Shown one piece after another: positions 30,879-40,399 of a stretch of 64,000 nt of DNA (positions are counted from its first letter, which is position 1; each line of letters opens with the position of its first letter). A program made the position numbers and the translations under genes. A model generated the notes under the pieces. That model made no database searches. It was not told the origin of the DNA and saw nothing but the letters and a program-made list of their open reading frames with translations. The stretch is taken from contig NZ_FNVT01000003.1 in assembly GCF_900108335.1 (NCBI RefSeq), forward strand, positions 663,563 to 727,562. Reading direction: 5' to 3'. The DNA is from Nonomuraea solani (GTDB lineage Bacteria; Actinomycetota; Actinomycetes; Streptosporangiales; Streptosporangiaceae).

Positions 30879-33008
30879 TCAGAAGTCCAGGAAACGCGGT
30901 GTCCGTACGGCCTCGCGGGCGGCACGCAGATGGTCGGCGATCTCGCCCCGCCGCAGCCGTACGCCGGTGCCGCCCGGATAGCGGCGCATCACGTCAAGAA
31001 TGGCCAATCGCCGCGCCACCGCGCGCAGCACCGCCGGCCGGGCGGCCTCGGGCGCGGCGGCCAGCTCCTGGCCGATGCGGCGGGCGGTCTCCCAGCGCAG
31101 GCCGAACACGTTCTCGGTGAGGACGTACCCGAGCACCGGCAGCGTGGTGGCGACCAGCGCGTTCCAGCGGTCCAGCACGATCGCCCAGCCGCGCTCGGCC
31201 TGGGCGGTCACCTGGGCCTTGCGCTGCTCGCCCTGGGCGTGCGACGAGTACGCCTGCGAGATGCCCGACACCGCGAACACCGGGTTGAGCAGCGCCGCCG
31301 CACCCAGCGACAGCGCCGCCGCCGCGTAGCCGACCTTGGGCAGCGCGTCGGGGTCGAGGTCCATCACCCGGGAGAGCCGCCCGGCGAGCTGCCCGGTCTC
31401 CGCCGCCGCCCGCTGCACCGGGGCGAGCGCGGCGCGCAGCCGGCCCTCCTGGGCCTTCAGCCAGTCCGGCTCGGCGCCGTTCGTGACCGCCGCCAGCAGC
31501 CGCGCGTCCCGGTGCCGCAGGAAGGCCGGCAGCACGGAGGCGACCTGGTCGAGGTGGGCCTGCAGCTCACCCAGCCCGACCTGCAGGACCGCGGCCACCC
31601 GCGAGCGCTCCTCGGCCTCTTCCGGCAGAGTGACCTCCTGGGACAGCCCGTCGGCGCCGACGTCGCCGAGCAACGCCGCGTGCAGCTCGTAGAACGGGCC
31701 GAACACGGTGTAGAGCAGGTAGTCCTCCTCCAGCCCGACGGCGGCCCGCAACATGCCGGGCACCCGCGCGGGCTCCGCGCACGCGTTGCTCCACGCCCTG
31801 ACCTCGATGTGCAGGGCCTGGACCAGCTCGGGCGCGGCGACGACCTCAAGCTCGGTCCGCTCGGTCGTCAGCCGCACCGCCGCCCGCGGCAGCCCCGGCC
31901 GCCCCTCGACCGTCCTGATCGACTGGTACGGGATCCGCAGGTTGACCCCGGCCCCCTTGACCCGCATCCCGTCCGGCGCGAACGCGCACGCCACCGGCCG
32001 CCCGTCGGCCAGCTCGGCGGGCAGCACGCCGGAGGTGAGAGTGCGCTCGGCGGCGGCCCGCAGCTCCGCGTTCTGGTACAGCCGCCGCCCGAACACCTCG
32101 GAGGCGCACTCGACCGTCACCGGGCCGTGCGCCGGGCTGAACACGACGAACCGCTCGACGGTCCCGGCGATCCGGAGCCGCGGGTCGCCGAGATCGAAGT
32201 GCGCAAGCACCTCCTGAGTGTCGGGCGACTGGAACTCCAGCTCGTGCGCGCTGAGCACACAGTCCGCCTTTCCGTCGCCGCCTCCGTTCAGGCCGCGGAG
32301 CGTCACCGGCGCGGACGTGCCCACCGTGCGCGGCCCTGGGCCCGCCGACCCCATGACGGCCATGAAGGCCTGCCGGACCTGCGGGGTCACCAGGTGCAGG
32401 GTCGCGCCGGTGAGGAAATGCCCGCCGAGCAAAGCGCCGCCCCGCAGCGTGACTGCGCTCGGCCCGACGGGAGTCACGGTGACCCGGTTCACGGGCCACT
32501 CGATGGGGATGTCGCCGCGGCTGCGCAACTGCAGCCGGCCTCCGGCGACGACGACGTACGCGGCCAGCTCCTCCGGCGCGGAGCCGTCGGGCGCTGATTC
32601 GTACGCCAGGGTGATGGAGATCGCGCACGGGCTGATGAAGTCCGTCGCGGCGGCCCCGGGCATCAGCCGGCCGCGCAGCCCGGTCAGCGCGGTGAGGGCG
32701 GGCTGGTCCAGTTCGCCCGAGGTGAGCTGGATCGTCCTGCCCTGCGGCAGCCGCAGGTCGGCGACGAGCCTGGTGCTCGCGTCGACCAGTTCGATGGTGG
32801 CGTCGGGGTCGGCCGCCGGGTCGAGCGCGGTGACGACCGGGGTGCCGAGCCCGCCGGTGTCGTGCACGTACACGGCCGGCTGGTCGGTCAGCAGCAGGGA
32901 GCGGGTCCCGGTCCACGAGAATCCGGCGGACTGCCGCTCCATGAACAGGGGATGCAGGGAGCTGTCGAAGACGACCCGTCCTCGTACGGTTCCCCAGGCC
33001 ACCGGCAC
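30879..33008 (-). CDS. large protein of unknown family
   Basis: A 709-residue protein with no motif I recognise. The first 450 residues look beta-rich (VRGRVVFDSSLHPLFMERQ, ATIELVDASTRLVADLRLPQGRTIQL, TLRGGALLGGHFLTGATLHLV). Residues about 450-600 are helical and charged with coiled-coil character, a hydrophobic stretch follows (YAAAALSLGAAALLNPVFAVSGIS), and the C-terminus is basic and helical. GTG 33008 is chosen for the strong AGGAGG box; the frame is open upstream but arginine-rich and non-coding in look. It is the first gene of a pair with the 101-aa membrane protein. Confidence 0.7.
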   Translation of the reverse strand: MPVAWGTVRGRVVFDSSLHPLFMERQSAGFSWTGTRSLLLTDQPAVYVHDTGGLGTPVVTALDPAADPDATIELVDASTRLVADLRLPQGRTIQLTSGELDQPALTALTGLRGRLMPGAAATDFISPCAISITLAYESAPDGSAPEELAAYVVVAGGRLQLRSRGDIPIEWPVNRVTVTPVGPSAVTLRGGALLGGHFLTGATLHLVTPQVRQAFMAVMGSAGPGPRTVGTSAPVTLRGLNGGGDGKADCVLSAHELEFQSPDTQEVLAHFDLGDPRLRIAGTVERFVVFSPAHGPVTVECASEVFGRRLYQNAELRAAAERTLTSGVLPAELADGRPVACAFAPDGMRVKGAGVNLRIPYQSIRTVEGRPGLPRAAVRLTTERTELEVVAAPELVQALHIEVRAWSNACAEPARVPGMLRAAVGLEEDYLLYTVFGPFYELHAALLGDVGADGLSQEVTLPEEAEERSRVAAVLQVGLGELQAHLDQVASVLPAFLRHRDARLLAAVTNGAEPDWLKAQEGRLRAALAPVQRAAAETGQLAGRLSRVMDLDPDALPKVGYAAAALSLGAAALLNPVFAVSGISQAYSSHAQGEQRKAQVTAQAERGWAIVLDRWNALVATTLPVLGYVLTENVFGLRWETARRIGQELAAAPEAARPAVLRAVARRLAILDVMRRYPGGTGVRLRRGEIADHLRAAREAVRTPRFLDF

Positions 33009-33039
33009 GGCTGCTCCCTCCTGCCGTTTCTCCAGAATC

Positions 33040-33056
33040 GTGCTCTCCCAGAGCAC
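33040..33056 (-). promoter_or_regulatory. 17-bp perfect dyad between DUF418 gene and the 709-aa gene
   Basis: GTGCTCT (33040-33046) and AGAGCAC (33050-33056) are perfect inverted copies around CCC. It lies 21 bases after the DUF418 stop and 32 bases before GTG 33008. It could end DUF418 transcription, or act as an operator or leader hairpin for the next gene. Confidence 0.5.
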
Positions 33057-33076
33057 CGGCGTACAGGGAGAAATAC

Positions 33077-34225
33077 CTATTGGGCGATGGTGAGGCGGCG
33101 AAGGACGTACTCGACGGGGCCGTAGCGGTGGTTCCGCAGCCAGAGCGCGCTGAGCCAGAGCAGGACCGTGTAGATCACCAGGGCCACCCCCATCACCGCG
33201 ATCGGCGCCAGCTTGCCCGCCAGCGCCAGGCCGTACCCGGTGAAGACCAGGCAGGCCAGGATCGACTGCCCGACGTAGTTGGAGGCCGCCACCCGGCCGG
33301 CGGGCGCCAGCGCGCGGCCCACGGCGGGGACGCGTCTGATGATCCTCAGCAGGGTGGCGACGTAGGCGGCGGCGAGCAGGATCGAGGTGACGCTGTTCAG
33401 GGCGGTGACGGCCGTCCCCGCGGCGCCGGAGCCGCTGGCGGTCACCGCGAGCAGGATTCCGCCCGGGATGCCCGCGCCGAAGCCGATCCACTGGATCCGC
33501 GGCAGCAGCCGGGACCATCGCCCGGTGTCCTCCAGCAGCCTGGACTTGCCCGCCGCCAGCCCGAACAGGAACATGGCCAGCGCCATCGGCCCCTGGAAGA
33601 CCCAGACCATCGCGACGAGCGGCGGATAGAGCTTCAGTTGGAGGGTCAGGAAGTCGAGCGGGCCGCCGGTGGCCAGGGCCAGCGTCCGCGCCGCCACGGC
33701 CGGGTCGGCCGCCTGGGCCGCTCCGGTCTCCGGGACCAGGAGGCTCAGGAGCGCCAGGGCCGACAGCAGCAGGGTCATCACGCCGACGATGACGGACCCG
33801 GTGATGACGGCCGTCTTCGGCTTGACGTTGCGCATGGCCAGCAGGATCAGGCCGAGGACGGCGTACAGGGTGAGGATGTCGCCGACCCACAGCAGGATCC
33901 CGTGCAGCACACCGATCACGAACAGGCCCAGGCACCTGCGCAGAGTCCTGGCCGTCACGCTCGCGCCCGCCCGCTCGGCCGAGCGCATCTGCAGCGTGAA
34001 CGAGTAGCCGAACAGGAACGAGAAGATGATGTAGAACTTGGTCAGCACGAAGGCGGTGATCGCCATGGCGACCGGCCCGTCGGGGATGGGCATGGTGCCG
34101 TCGATGGCGTAACCGGGGTCGGCGAAGAAGCCGATGTTCGCCACCAGGATGCCCGCCAGCGCGAACCCCCGGATCGCGTCGATCTCGTGGACCCGGGCGG
34201 GGAGTGGCGTGCGCAGTTGCGTCAT
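33077..34225 (-). CDS. DUF418 membrane protein
   Basis: A 382-residue integral membrane protein with about ten hydrophobic helices. It shows the family layout: an N-terminal EIDAIRGFALAGILVANIGFF, a first-half FSFLFGYSFTLQMRSAERAG and RRCLGLFVIGVLHGILLWVGDILTLYAVLGLILL, and a C-terminal VAASNYVGQSILACLVFTGYG and YGPVEYVLRRLT. DUF418 proteins resemble acyltransferase-3-type membrane proteins, but their role is unknown. ATG 34225 is chosen because MTQLRTPLPARVHEIDAIRG is the typical opening. It is divergent from the Pro/Gln-rich membrane protein gene. Confidence 0.86.
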   Translation of the reverse strand: MTQLRTPLPARVHEIDAIRGFALAGILVANIGFFADPGYAIDGTMPIPDGPVAMAITAFVLTKFYIIFSFLFGYSFTLQMRSAERAGASVTARTLRRCLGLFVIGVLHGILLWVGDILTLYAVLGLILLAMRNVKPKTAVITGSVIVGVMTLLLSALALLSLLVPETGAAQAADPAVAARTLALATGGPLDFLTLQLKLYPPLVAMVWVFQGPMALAMFLFGLAAGKSRLLEDTGRWSRLLPRIQWIGFGAGIPGGILLAVTASGSGAAGTAVTALNSVTSILLAAAYVATLLRIIRRVPAVGRALAPAGRVAASNYVGQSILACLVFTGYGLALAGKLAPIAVMGVALVIYTVLLWLSALWLRNHRYGPVEYVLRRLTIAQ

Positions 34226-34358
34226 GATCCCGAAGCTACGGACGGCGGGCGGGGCCCGGCATCGAACCTTGGTCGCGCCCCTGGCTACCAAAGCATCGCC
34301 CTGGGGAGTTTGTGGGGTAGTTGGGGCGCAACGTACAGGACTGCACCACAATGGGGGA

Positions 34359-35393
34359 ATGGCATACCCTCCACAGCCTCCGCAGCCACAGCCCCACCCG
34401 CAAGGGCCCTGGGGTGCGCAGGGTCAGGGAGCGCCGCAAGGGTACGGCCCGCCCCAGCCTCATGGACCTCGGCAACCGCCGTACGGACCCCCGACCCAGC
34501 CAGGCCAGCACCCTCCGACCCAGCCTCAGAACCAGTACCCCCCAGGCCAGCACCCCCCAGGCCAGCACCCCCCAGGCCAGCACCCCCCGGGCCAGTACCC
34601 TCCGACCCAGCCCGGCCAGTACCCCCCGTCCGGCTACATCCCGCGCCCCCCGGCCAAGAGCAACACCGGCCTGATCATCGGCCTGGTGGCGGGCGTGGCC
34701 GTGCTCCTCCTGGGCGGCGCCGGCATCGGCGCGTACTTCTACCTGAGCTCCCCCGGCCCCGCCCCCATCAGCATGCCCACCATCACCCAGTCCTCGGACC
34801 CGCCAGCGTCCGACCCGCCATCATCCGCGCCTGCGGAGACTCCGACGGCCACCCCTTCCGAAACCCCGACGGACCCGGAGCCGTCCGAGACCACCGGCAC
34901 CTCGAAGCGCGCGCAGCCGAACTCCCCGCTCACCCATAACGAGTTCAGCGACTGGAACTTCGCCCTGGGCGGCGTCAAGCACAAGGCCGACAAGGTGGCC
35001 GGCTGGACCTACAACTCGTGCGACCCGGTGGACGGCCAGGGCGTGCTGGCCAAGAACAAGTGCCAGCGGGCCGTCGAGCTCGCCTACTCCGCGTACGGCG
35101 GCCACCTCAAGGCGGTCCAGCTCATGATGTCCTTCCCCACCGAAAAGGCCGCCAAGACCGCGGCCGACCGGCTGGCGAAGCTGAGCTCGGACGCCGTGAC
35201 CTGGCGAAAGAACAGGGCGCACAGCACGTACGCGTACGGCAAGGTCCGTTCGGGCGCGTCCAAGAAGTATCTGGTCGTCACGATCGTCACCGCGGACAAG
35301 TCGGCCCGCTCCAAGGCCACGAGCTTCCACGCGTACCTGCAGAGCGACCACGCCGGCTACTTCCTCCTGCGCGACCTGACCATCACCAGCTGA
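34359..35393 (+). CDS. Pro/Gln-rich membrane-anchored extracytoplasmic protein
   Basis: A 344-residue bitopic protein. Residues 1-97 are a Pro/Gln/Gly-rich cytosolic segment with GQHPP repeats. One transmembrane helix (GLIIGLVAGVAVLLLGGAGIGAYFYL) spans about 103-128, followed by a Thr/Ser/Pro linker and an outer globular domain of about 160 residues with two cysteines (YNSCDPVDG and AKNKCQRAV) that may pair. Proteins of this build are common in actinobacteria beside cell-envelope genes; the function is unknown. ATG 34359 follows GGGG. A bidirectional terminator follows. Confidence 0.8.
   Translation: MAYPPQPPQPQPHPQGPWGAQGQGAPQGYGPPQPHGPRQPPYGPPTQPGQHPPTQPQNQYPPGQHPPGQHPPGQHPPGQYPPTQPGQYPPSGYIPRPPAKSNTGLIIGLVAGVAVLLLGGAGIGAYFYLSSPGPAPISMPTITQSSDPPASDPPSSAPAETPTATPSETPTDPEPSETTGTSKRAQPNSPLTHNEFSDWNFALGGVKHKADKVAGWTYNSCDPVDGQGVLAKNKCQRAVELAYSAYGGHLKAVQLMMSFPTEKAAKTAADRLAKLSSDAVTWRKNRAHSTYAYGKVRSGASKKYLVVTIVTADKSARSKATSFHAYLQSDHAGYFLLRDLTITS
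34545..34604 (+). repeat. 15-bp minisatellite in the Pro/Gln-rich gene
   Basis: Four units of GGCCAGCACCCCCCA, the last two slightly varied, encode successive GQHPP/GQYPP pentapeptides. Being in frame, copy changes would only lengthen or shorten the cytosolic segment. Confidence 0.85.
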
Positions 35394-35408
35394 CCCCGGA
35401 CGCACGAC

Positions 35409-35438
35409 GGTGGGCCGGCTCCCGAGAGCCGGCCCACC
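35409..35438. terminator. bidirectional terminator hairpin between convergent genes
   Basis: GGTGGGCCGGCTC (35409-35421) and GAGCCGGCCCACC (35426-35438) form a perfect 13-bp stem with a four-base loop. It lies 16 bases after the plus-strand stop and 14 bases after the minus-strand stop, so it serves both genes. Confidence 0.85.
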
Positions 35439-35451
35439 GGTCTCCACCGAA

Positions 35452-35994
35452 TCAGCCGATGCTGAAGTGGCCCTTGAAGCCGGCGCTCTTCACCCCGCCG
35501 AACAGCGCGCCCGCCGTGCACTTGCCGGCCCCGCCCAGCAGGTTCGTGTCGAACTCACCGGTGAACCGCTGCCCCTCGAACACACCCTTCGTCACGACAC
35601 CGGACACCTTGGCGGTGTTCAGCATGGTCTCGTCGATGGTCAGGTCGACCGTGCTGGTCTGCTTGCCACCGTTCACGGTCCACTCGATGGTGGCGGTACC
35701 CGTGCCACCGCCGAAGTCGCTCGCCACACAGCTCAGGTCCACGTCGCCGAACGTGGCGCTGAGGCGGGCGGAGGTGATGCCCATGTCGCTGTGGTCGATG
35801 CAGCCCCGCTCGGTGCCACGGTAGGCGACGGCCTCGGACTGCGGGAACATCTGCACTCCCGGCGAGAAGTGCGTGTCCCCCGCGGCGTCACAGGAGATCT
35901 CGGTGACGGCCTGGGCGGGCTGCGGGGCGGCGAGGAAGAGTGCGGACACACCGAGGGTGGCGAGGGCGGGAAGGGTCTTGGCGAGCTTGGACAT
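35452..35994 (-). CDS. small secreted protein of unknown function
   Basis: A 180-residue exported protein. The signal peptide is residues 1-29 (LPALATLGVSALFLAAPQPAQA). The mature part is beta-rich and has four cysteines (ISCDAAG, ERGCIDH, DLSCVAS, AGKCTAG) that could form two disulfides. The pattern fits small actinobacterial secreted proteins with a beta-sandwich, but I do not recognise a named family. ATG 35994 has an AGGAG ribosome binding site six bases upstream. About 250 bases without genes precede it and should hold its promoter. Confidence 0.78.
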   Translation of the reverse strand: MSKLAKTLPALATLGVSALFLAAPQPAQAVTEISCDAAGDTHFSPGVQMFPQSEAVAYRGTERGCIDHSDMGITSARLSATFGDVDLSCVASDFGGGTGTATIEWTVNGGKQTSTVDLTIDETMLNTAKVSGVVTKGVFEGQRFTGEFDTNLLGGAGKCTAGALFGGVKSAGFKGHFSIG

Positions 35995-36244
35995 GAACTG
36001 CTCCTTTCGAGGGCAGGACGAGGCGGCGGCGGCGATCACCGTCGCCGCCCCCGTGAAGGGTTCTCGATCACTGGACGCTACGAGCCGTAGCGCAAAGATC
36101 ACCCAAAGCGATCGCCCGTGGTCTTCCAGTTGTCGCGACAACCCCGAAAAACCCCGCTGCGCCCGACGCCGATCGCGCCGGCACCTGCTCACCGCCGCTG
36201 ACCCGGTCGCCGGCCAGCCGCCAACCCAGCCGGCTCAGCCGAGG

Positions 36245-39043
36245 TCAGTCCAGCAACCCCCGTTGCCGTGCCGTGGCGGCCGCCTGCGTGCGGGTGGAGG
36301 CGTCAAGTTTGCCCAGGATGTTGGACACGTGCACGCTCACCGTCTTCTGCGCGATGAACAACCTCTCAGCCACCTCCCGGTTGGTCAGCCCCTCCGCGAC
36401 CAGCCGCAACACCTCGACCTCCCGGGCCGTCAGCCCACCATCACCAGGAACGCCCGCACCGGACGAGCCGCCAGAGCCGCCACTCCCGAACCGGGCCCGC
36501 CGCCCGAAGTCCAGCAGGGCGTTCTCCAGTGGCGCCGCCCGCAGCTTGCCCGCCGTCTCCCTGGCCAGGCCGAACTCCACCTGGGCGGCGTCGCGGTCGC
36601 CGGCCGCCAGCAGTGCCTCGGCCAGCCGCCACCGTGCCCGCGCCACCTCATACACGAACCCGAAGTCGAACGCCGACACCACCCCCCGCCACAGCTCCAC
36701 GTCGAGCCGCCCGTGCACGCGGTGCCACTCGGCCTCCACCCGCGCGGCCCAGGCCAGCCCTTCGGCGCCCATGTGCCCGCCGTCCCCCGTGGGGCCCGCC
36801 TCGACGGCCAGCCGGGCGCTCGCGCGCAGCTCGTCGGCCCCTTCCGTGGTGCCCAGCTCGGCCAGCGCCCACAGCCCGACGGCGGCCAGCCGCACCACGC
36901 CGGTCTCGCCGGGGACCAGCGGCGCCATGGCCGCGCGCACGTGCTCGAGGGCTCCCTCGGGATCGCCCTGCCACAGCGCGTGCTCGGCCGCCAGACCCCT
37001 GGACATGTAGGAGACCAGCTCGTCGGGCCAGAACGGACGCAGCCAGCTCAGCCGCCCCTCGACCGCCGGCAGGCCGCGCGCCACCTCGATGAACAGCGCG
37101 AACGACGACAGGATCGCCTCCGGCACCGTGCCCACCCGCGCCCCGAACCCGGCCGCCACCGCCTCCGCCTGATCCCACTCCCCGGCCAGGTAGTGGATCA
37201 GGAAACGCAGGAAGCGCAGGTCGGTGCCGTAGGTGCTCCACTTGAGCCCGGTCTCGAACGCCAGGCGGACACCTCCGTCGGCCACGTCGGCGGCGTCGGC
37301 CAGCAGCCCCTGCTCGTAGTGGATGCGGGCGTGGTGGAAGCGGGCGCGCAGGTCCATGGCCAGGTTGCCGGTGCCCTCGGCGGAGGCGGTGTCGACCAGC
37401 TCGTGGGCCCTGGCCAGGTCGCCCCGGACCTCGACGAAGGTGGCCAGCGTGAGCATGGCGCCCGCCTCGGCGTCGCGGGCCCCGGCGGCACGGGCGGTCT
37501 CCAGCGCCCGCGTGGACAACTCCTCGACCTCCTGGTGACGCGACGTCCAGAGCAGCGTGCGGGCGTAGGTGGCCAGCGCGCGGGCGAGCGCGACCTGGTC
37601 TTCGGCGCTCTCCACCGCCCGCTCGGCCGCCTCGATCGCGCCCTCGCGGTCGTCGAGCTCGTAGAGGTAGTAGGCGAGCCGCTCGCTCACCCGGGACGTC
37701 GGCGGCAGCGCGCGGAGCTGGGTGGCCGCCCGGTGGTTGTCACCGCTGTCGGCCGCCATGAGGGCGCTGCGGAAGGCCAGCTCCACGCGGCTCTCCCCGG
37801 CCAGCCGCTCCGCCTCCCGCACGCGTTCCCACAGGCTGAGCGCCTGGTCGTAGTGGCTGTGCGCCTCGGCGGGCGCCCCGACCCGCTCGGCCAGCCGGCC
37901 CGCCTCCACTGACGCCGACAGCGCCCCGGCCAGGTCGTGGCCCGCGAGGTAGTGGTGCGCCAGCTCGGCCGGCGAGGTGAGCAGGCGGGCGAAGGCGGCG
38001 TGCAGCCTGGTGCGCTCGCCGGGCAGCAGGTCGGTGTAGACGGCCTCCTGCAGGAGCGCGTGGCGGAAGGCGTAGCCGTAGCCGTCGACCCGCAGCAGCC
38101 CGCGCGAGACGATCTCCCTGACCACCTCCTCGAACTCCGCCGCCGGCAGCCCCGACACCTCGCGCAGTAGCTCGTCCTCCACCCGGCGCCCGGCCACGGC
38201 GGCGGCCCTGAGCACCCGCTGCCCGGCCTCGGACAGCAGCTCGACCCTGGACATCAGCAGGCTGGCCAGCTCGTCGGGCAGGCTGTCGCCCTCGGCCATG
38301 GCCGCGAACAGCTCCTCCGCGTAGAACGGGTTGCCGTCGGCGCGGGCGACGATGAGGCCGAGCCCGTGCGCGTCCACCTCACCCAAGGTGGCGACATAGT
38401 CAGACATTTCGCCCGAACCCAGCGGCCCCAGCTCCACGCTCATCACCGTGGGCAGCCGCTTCAGCTCGGCCAGCACGGAGCGGAGCGGGTGGCGGCGGTG
38501 CAGGTCGTCGGTGCGGTAGGTGCCGACGACGCAGACCCGCTCGCTCTGCACCATGCGGCTGAGGAAGACCAGCAGGTCGCGGGTGGAGCGGTCGGCCCAG
38601 TGCAGGTCCTCGATCACGAACAGCACCGGCTGCAGGTCGGCCAGCAGCCCGAGCAGCGAGCCGAACAGCCGCTGCTGGGTCAGCCCGGCCGAGGACGCGT
38701 TGTCCGTGCCCGGCAGCAGTTGCCCCAGCATGGGATGGGCGGCGGCGGCCTCGCGCACGGCGGGCTCCGCGCCGCGCAGCGCGTCGGCCAGCGGCAGGTA
38801 GGGCAGCGCGTCGCCGAGCTCGGCGCACTGGCCGATCAGCACGTGGAAACCGCGCTCGCGGGCCTCGGCGGCCAGCTCGGAGGTCAGCCGGGTCTTGCCG
38901 ATCCCGGCGTCGCCGCCGACGAGCGCCACCCCGGCCGTGCCCTGGGCGGCCGAATCCAGCACCCGCATGAGTCCGGCCAACTCCGCTGAGCGCCCGACGA
39001 GAAGACCGTCCACGTCAGAAACTATGCCATGCTCCGCCGACAT
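36245..39043 (-). CDS. large LuxR-family ATPase regulator (MalT-like)
   Basis: A 932-residue signal-transduction ATPase. The AAA_16-type N-terminus has LVGRSAELAGLMRVL and the P-loop GGDAGIGKTRLTSEL (about residues 43-57), Walker B PVLFVIEDLHWADRSTRDLL, and VGTYRTDDL. A long TPR-like helical region runs from about 370 to 840, and the LuxR HTH closes the protein (GLTAREVEVLRLVAEGLTNREVAERLFIAQKTVSVHVSNILGKL). It is divergent from a LysE-type exporter gene 72 bases away. On the minus strand a TATAGA box ends eight bases before the ATG, so the mRNA may be leaderless. Confidence 0.9.
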   Translation of the reverse strand: MSAEHGIVSDVDGLLVGRSAELAGLMRVLDSAAQGTAGVALVGGDAGIGKTRLTSELAAEARERGFHVLIGQCAELGDALPYLPLADALRGAEPAVREAAAAHPMLGQLLPGTDNASSAGLTQQRLFGSLLGLLADLQPVLFVIEDLHWADRSTRDLLVFLSRMVQSERVCVVGTYRTDDLHRRHPLRSVLAELKRLPTVMSVELGPLGSGEMSDYVATLGEVDAHGLGLIVARADGNPFYAEELFAAMAEGDSLPDELASLLMSRVELLSEAGQRVLRAAAVAGRRVEDELLREVSGLPAAEFEEVVREIVSRGLLRVDGYGYAFRHALLQEAVYTDLLPGERTRLHAAFARLLTSPAELAHHYLAGHDLAGALSASVEAGRLAERVGAPAEAHSHYDQALSLWERVREAERLAGESRVELAFRSALMAADSGDNHRAATQLRALPPTSRVSERLAYYLYELDDREGAIEAAERAVESAEDQVALARALATYARTLLWTSRHQEVEELSTRALETARAAGARDAEAGAMLTLATFVEVRGDLARAHELVDTASAEGTGNLAMDLRARFHHARIHYEQGLLADAADVADGGVRLAFETGLKWSTYGTDLRFLRFLIHYLAGEWDQAEAVAAGFGARVGTVPEAILSSFALFIEVARGLPAVEGRLSWLRPFWPDELVSYMSRGLAAEHALWQGDPEGALEHVRAAMAPLVPGETGVVRLAAVGLWALAELGTTEGADELRASARLAVEAGPTGDGGHMGAEGLAWAARVEAEWHRVHGRLDVELWRGVVSAFDFGFVYEVARARWRLAEALLAAGDRDAAQVEFGLARETAGKLRAAPLENALLDFGRRARFGSGGSGGSSGAGVPGDGGLTAREVEVLRLVAEGLTNREVAERLFIAQKTVSVHVSNILGKLDASTRTQAAATARQRGLLD

Positions 39044-39115
39044 TCGATTGGTCTATAAAACCGGCCGCGGATTGGCACTCATCGACATACCAAACCCAAC
39101 ATACGCTGCTGTTTC

Positions 39116-39730
39116 GTGATCCCTCCAACGACCTTCGCCCTTTTCGTGACGGCCTCGCTCGCCCTGGTGCTCATCCCCGGCCCGAACCATCTCTACATCA
39201 CCGCCAGAGGGCTGGCCCAGGGCCGTTCGGCGGGCCTGGCCAGCGCGCTCGGGGTGGAGACGGGCACGCTCGTGCACATCGCGGCCGCCGCGGCGGGCCT
39301 GTCGTACGTGATCTCACAGTCGGCGACGCTGTTCGCCATCGTCAAGTGGGCGGGCGTCGCCTACCTCATCTACCTGGGCGTACGCGCCTTCACCGGCAAG
39401 CAGACGGAGACGGGCGCCCCCGAGCCGCAGCCGCTGCGCAAGGTCTTCCTCGAAGGCATGCTGGTCAACGTGCTGAACCCGAAGGTGGCGCTGTTCTTCC
39501 TGGCGTTCCTGCCGCACTTCGTCGACCCGGGCGCGGGCTCGGTGGCGGCGCAGGTGGTGGTGTTCGGCCTGACGCTGCTGCTCCTGGGCCTGATCTCCGA
39601 CATCGTGTACGCCCTCACCGCCGGCGCCCTCGGCACCCGCCTCAAGCGCGCCGCCAAGACCCTCCGCTACGTCAGCGGCATCGTCTACCTGGGACTGGGA
39701 GTGGCCACGGCCTTCGCCGGGAGAAAATGA
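39116..39730 (+). CDS. LysE/RhtB-family amino-acid exporter
   Basis: A 204-residue membrane transporter with about six helices. The family signature is at the start (LALVLIPGPNHLYITARGLAQGRSAGLASALGVETGTLVHI), followed by KWAGVAYLIYLGVRAF and EGMLVNVLNPKVALFFLAFLPHFVDP. LysE/RhtB proteins export amino acids or their analogues. GTG 39116 begins the recognisable N-terminus. The stop codon overlaps the ATG of a TetR gene, forming a two-gene operon in which TetR probably controls export. Confidence 0.9.
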   Translation: MIPPTTFALFVTASLALVLIPGPNHLYITARGLAQGRSAGLASALGVETGTLVHIAAAAAGLSYVISQSATLFAIVKWAGVAYLIYLGVRAFTGKQTETGAPEPQPLRKVFLEGMLVNVLNPKVALFFLAFLPHFVDPGAGSVAAQVVVFGLTLLLLGLISDIVYALTAGALGTRLKRAAKTLRYVSGIVYLGLGVATAFAGRK

Positions 39731-40275
39731 GCCCTATGGCGCCGAGGAAACAGCAGGAGATCTTCGATGCGACGCTGCGGCTCGTCGCCGAGAAGGGCTA
39801 CGACGGGCTGACCGTCGAGGGGGTGGCCGAGCGGTCGGGCGTCAACAAGACGACGATCTACCGCTGGTGGCCGTCGAAGGCGGCGCTCCTGGGCGCGGCC
39901 CTGGTCGAGTCCGATGTGCTGGGCTTCGAGGCGCCCGACACCGGCAGCCTGCGCGGCGACCTGGTCGCCCTGGTCGAGGGCATCGTCCGGCTGCTGACCG
40001 AGCCGCCCGCCAGCGAAATCGCGGTCGCCGCGCTCGGCGCCGCCGTCCGCCATCCCGAGCTCGACGCCCGGCGCTTCTTCGCCGACCGGTTCGCCAGGGA
40101 GCGGGAGATCTTCGAACGCGCGGTGCGCCGGGGCGAGCTGAAGGCGTCGGTCGACCCGATGCTGATCATCGATCTGCTGGCGGGGGCGGTGTGGATGCGC
40201 ACGGTGTTCAGGGGCCTGCCGGTGACGGACGACTTCCCCGGCGAGGCGGTCGCGGCCATCCTCGACGGCGTCTGA
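39727..40275 (+). CDS. TetR/AcrR-family regulator, coupled to LysE exporter
   Basis: A 182-residue repressor. The HTH is LTVEGVAERSGVNKTTIYRWWPSKAALL (about residues 26-53). The C-terminal domain (LVALVEGIVRLLTEPPASEIAVAALGAAVRHPELDARRFFADRF) resembles that of the TetR at 4653. The ATG overlaps the LysE stop by four bases (ATGA), so the two products are made together. It likely represses the exporter until the exported compound accumulates. Confidence 0.88.
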   Translation: MSPMAPRKQQEIFDATLRLVAEKGYDGLTVEGVAERSGVNKTTIYRWWPSKAALLGAALVESDVLGFEAPDTGSLRGDLVALVEGIVRLLTEPPASEIAVAALGAAVRHPELDARRFFADRFAREREIFERAVRRGELKASVDPMLIIDLLAGAVWMRTVFRGLPVTDDFPGEAVAAILDGV

Positions 40276-40399
40276 CCTCGTTTCTTCCACATGTGCCGAG
40301 TCGCCACAAGCGCACCGGCCTCCTTCCTTCCAGAAGGACTCCCGCCGGAGTGCGGCGGAAAGCCGGTGGGGGCCAGGAAGTTGATCATAGGATCCTCTG

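Noticed and set aside
33008..33935. Extension of the 709-residue protein upstream to 33935
   Set aside because: The added part is Arg/Gly/Pro-rich antisense-like sequence through the DUF418 gene; a strong AGGAGG box marks GTG 33008.
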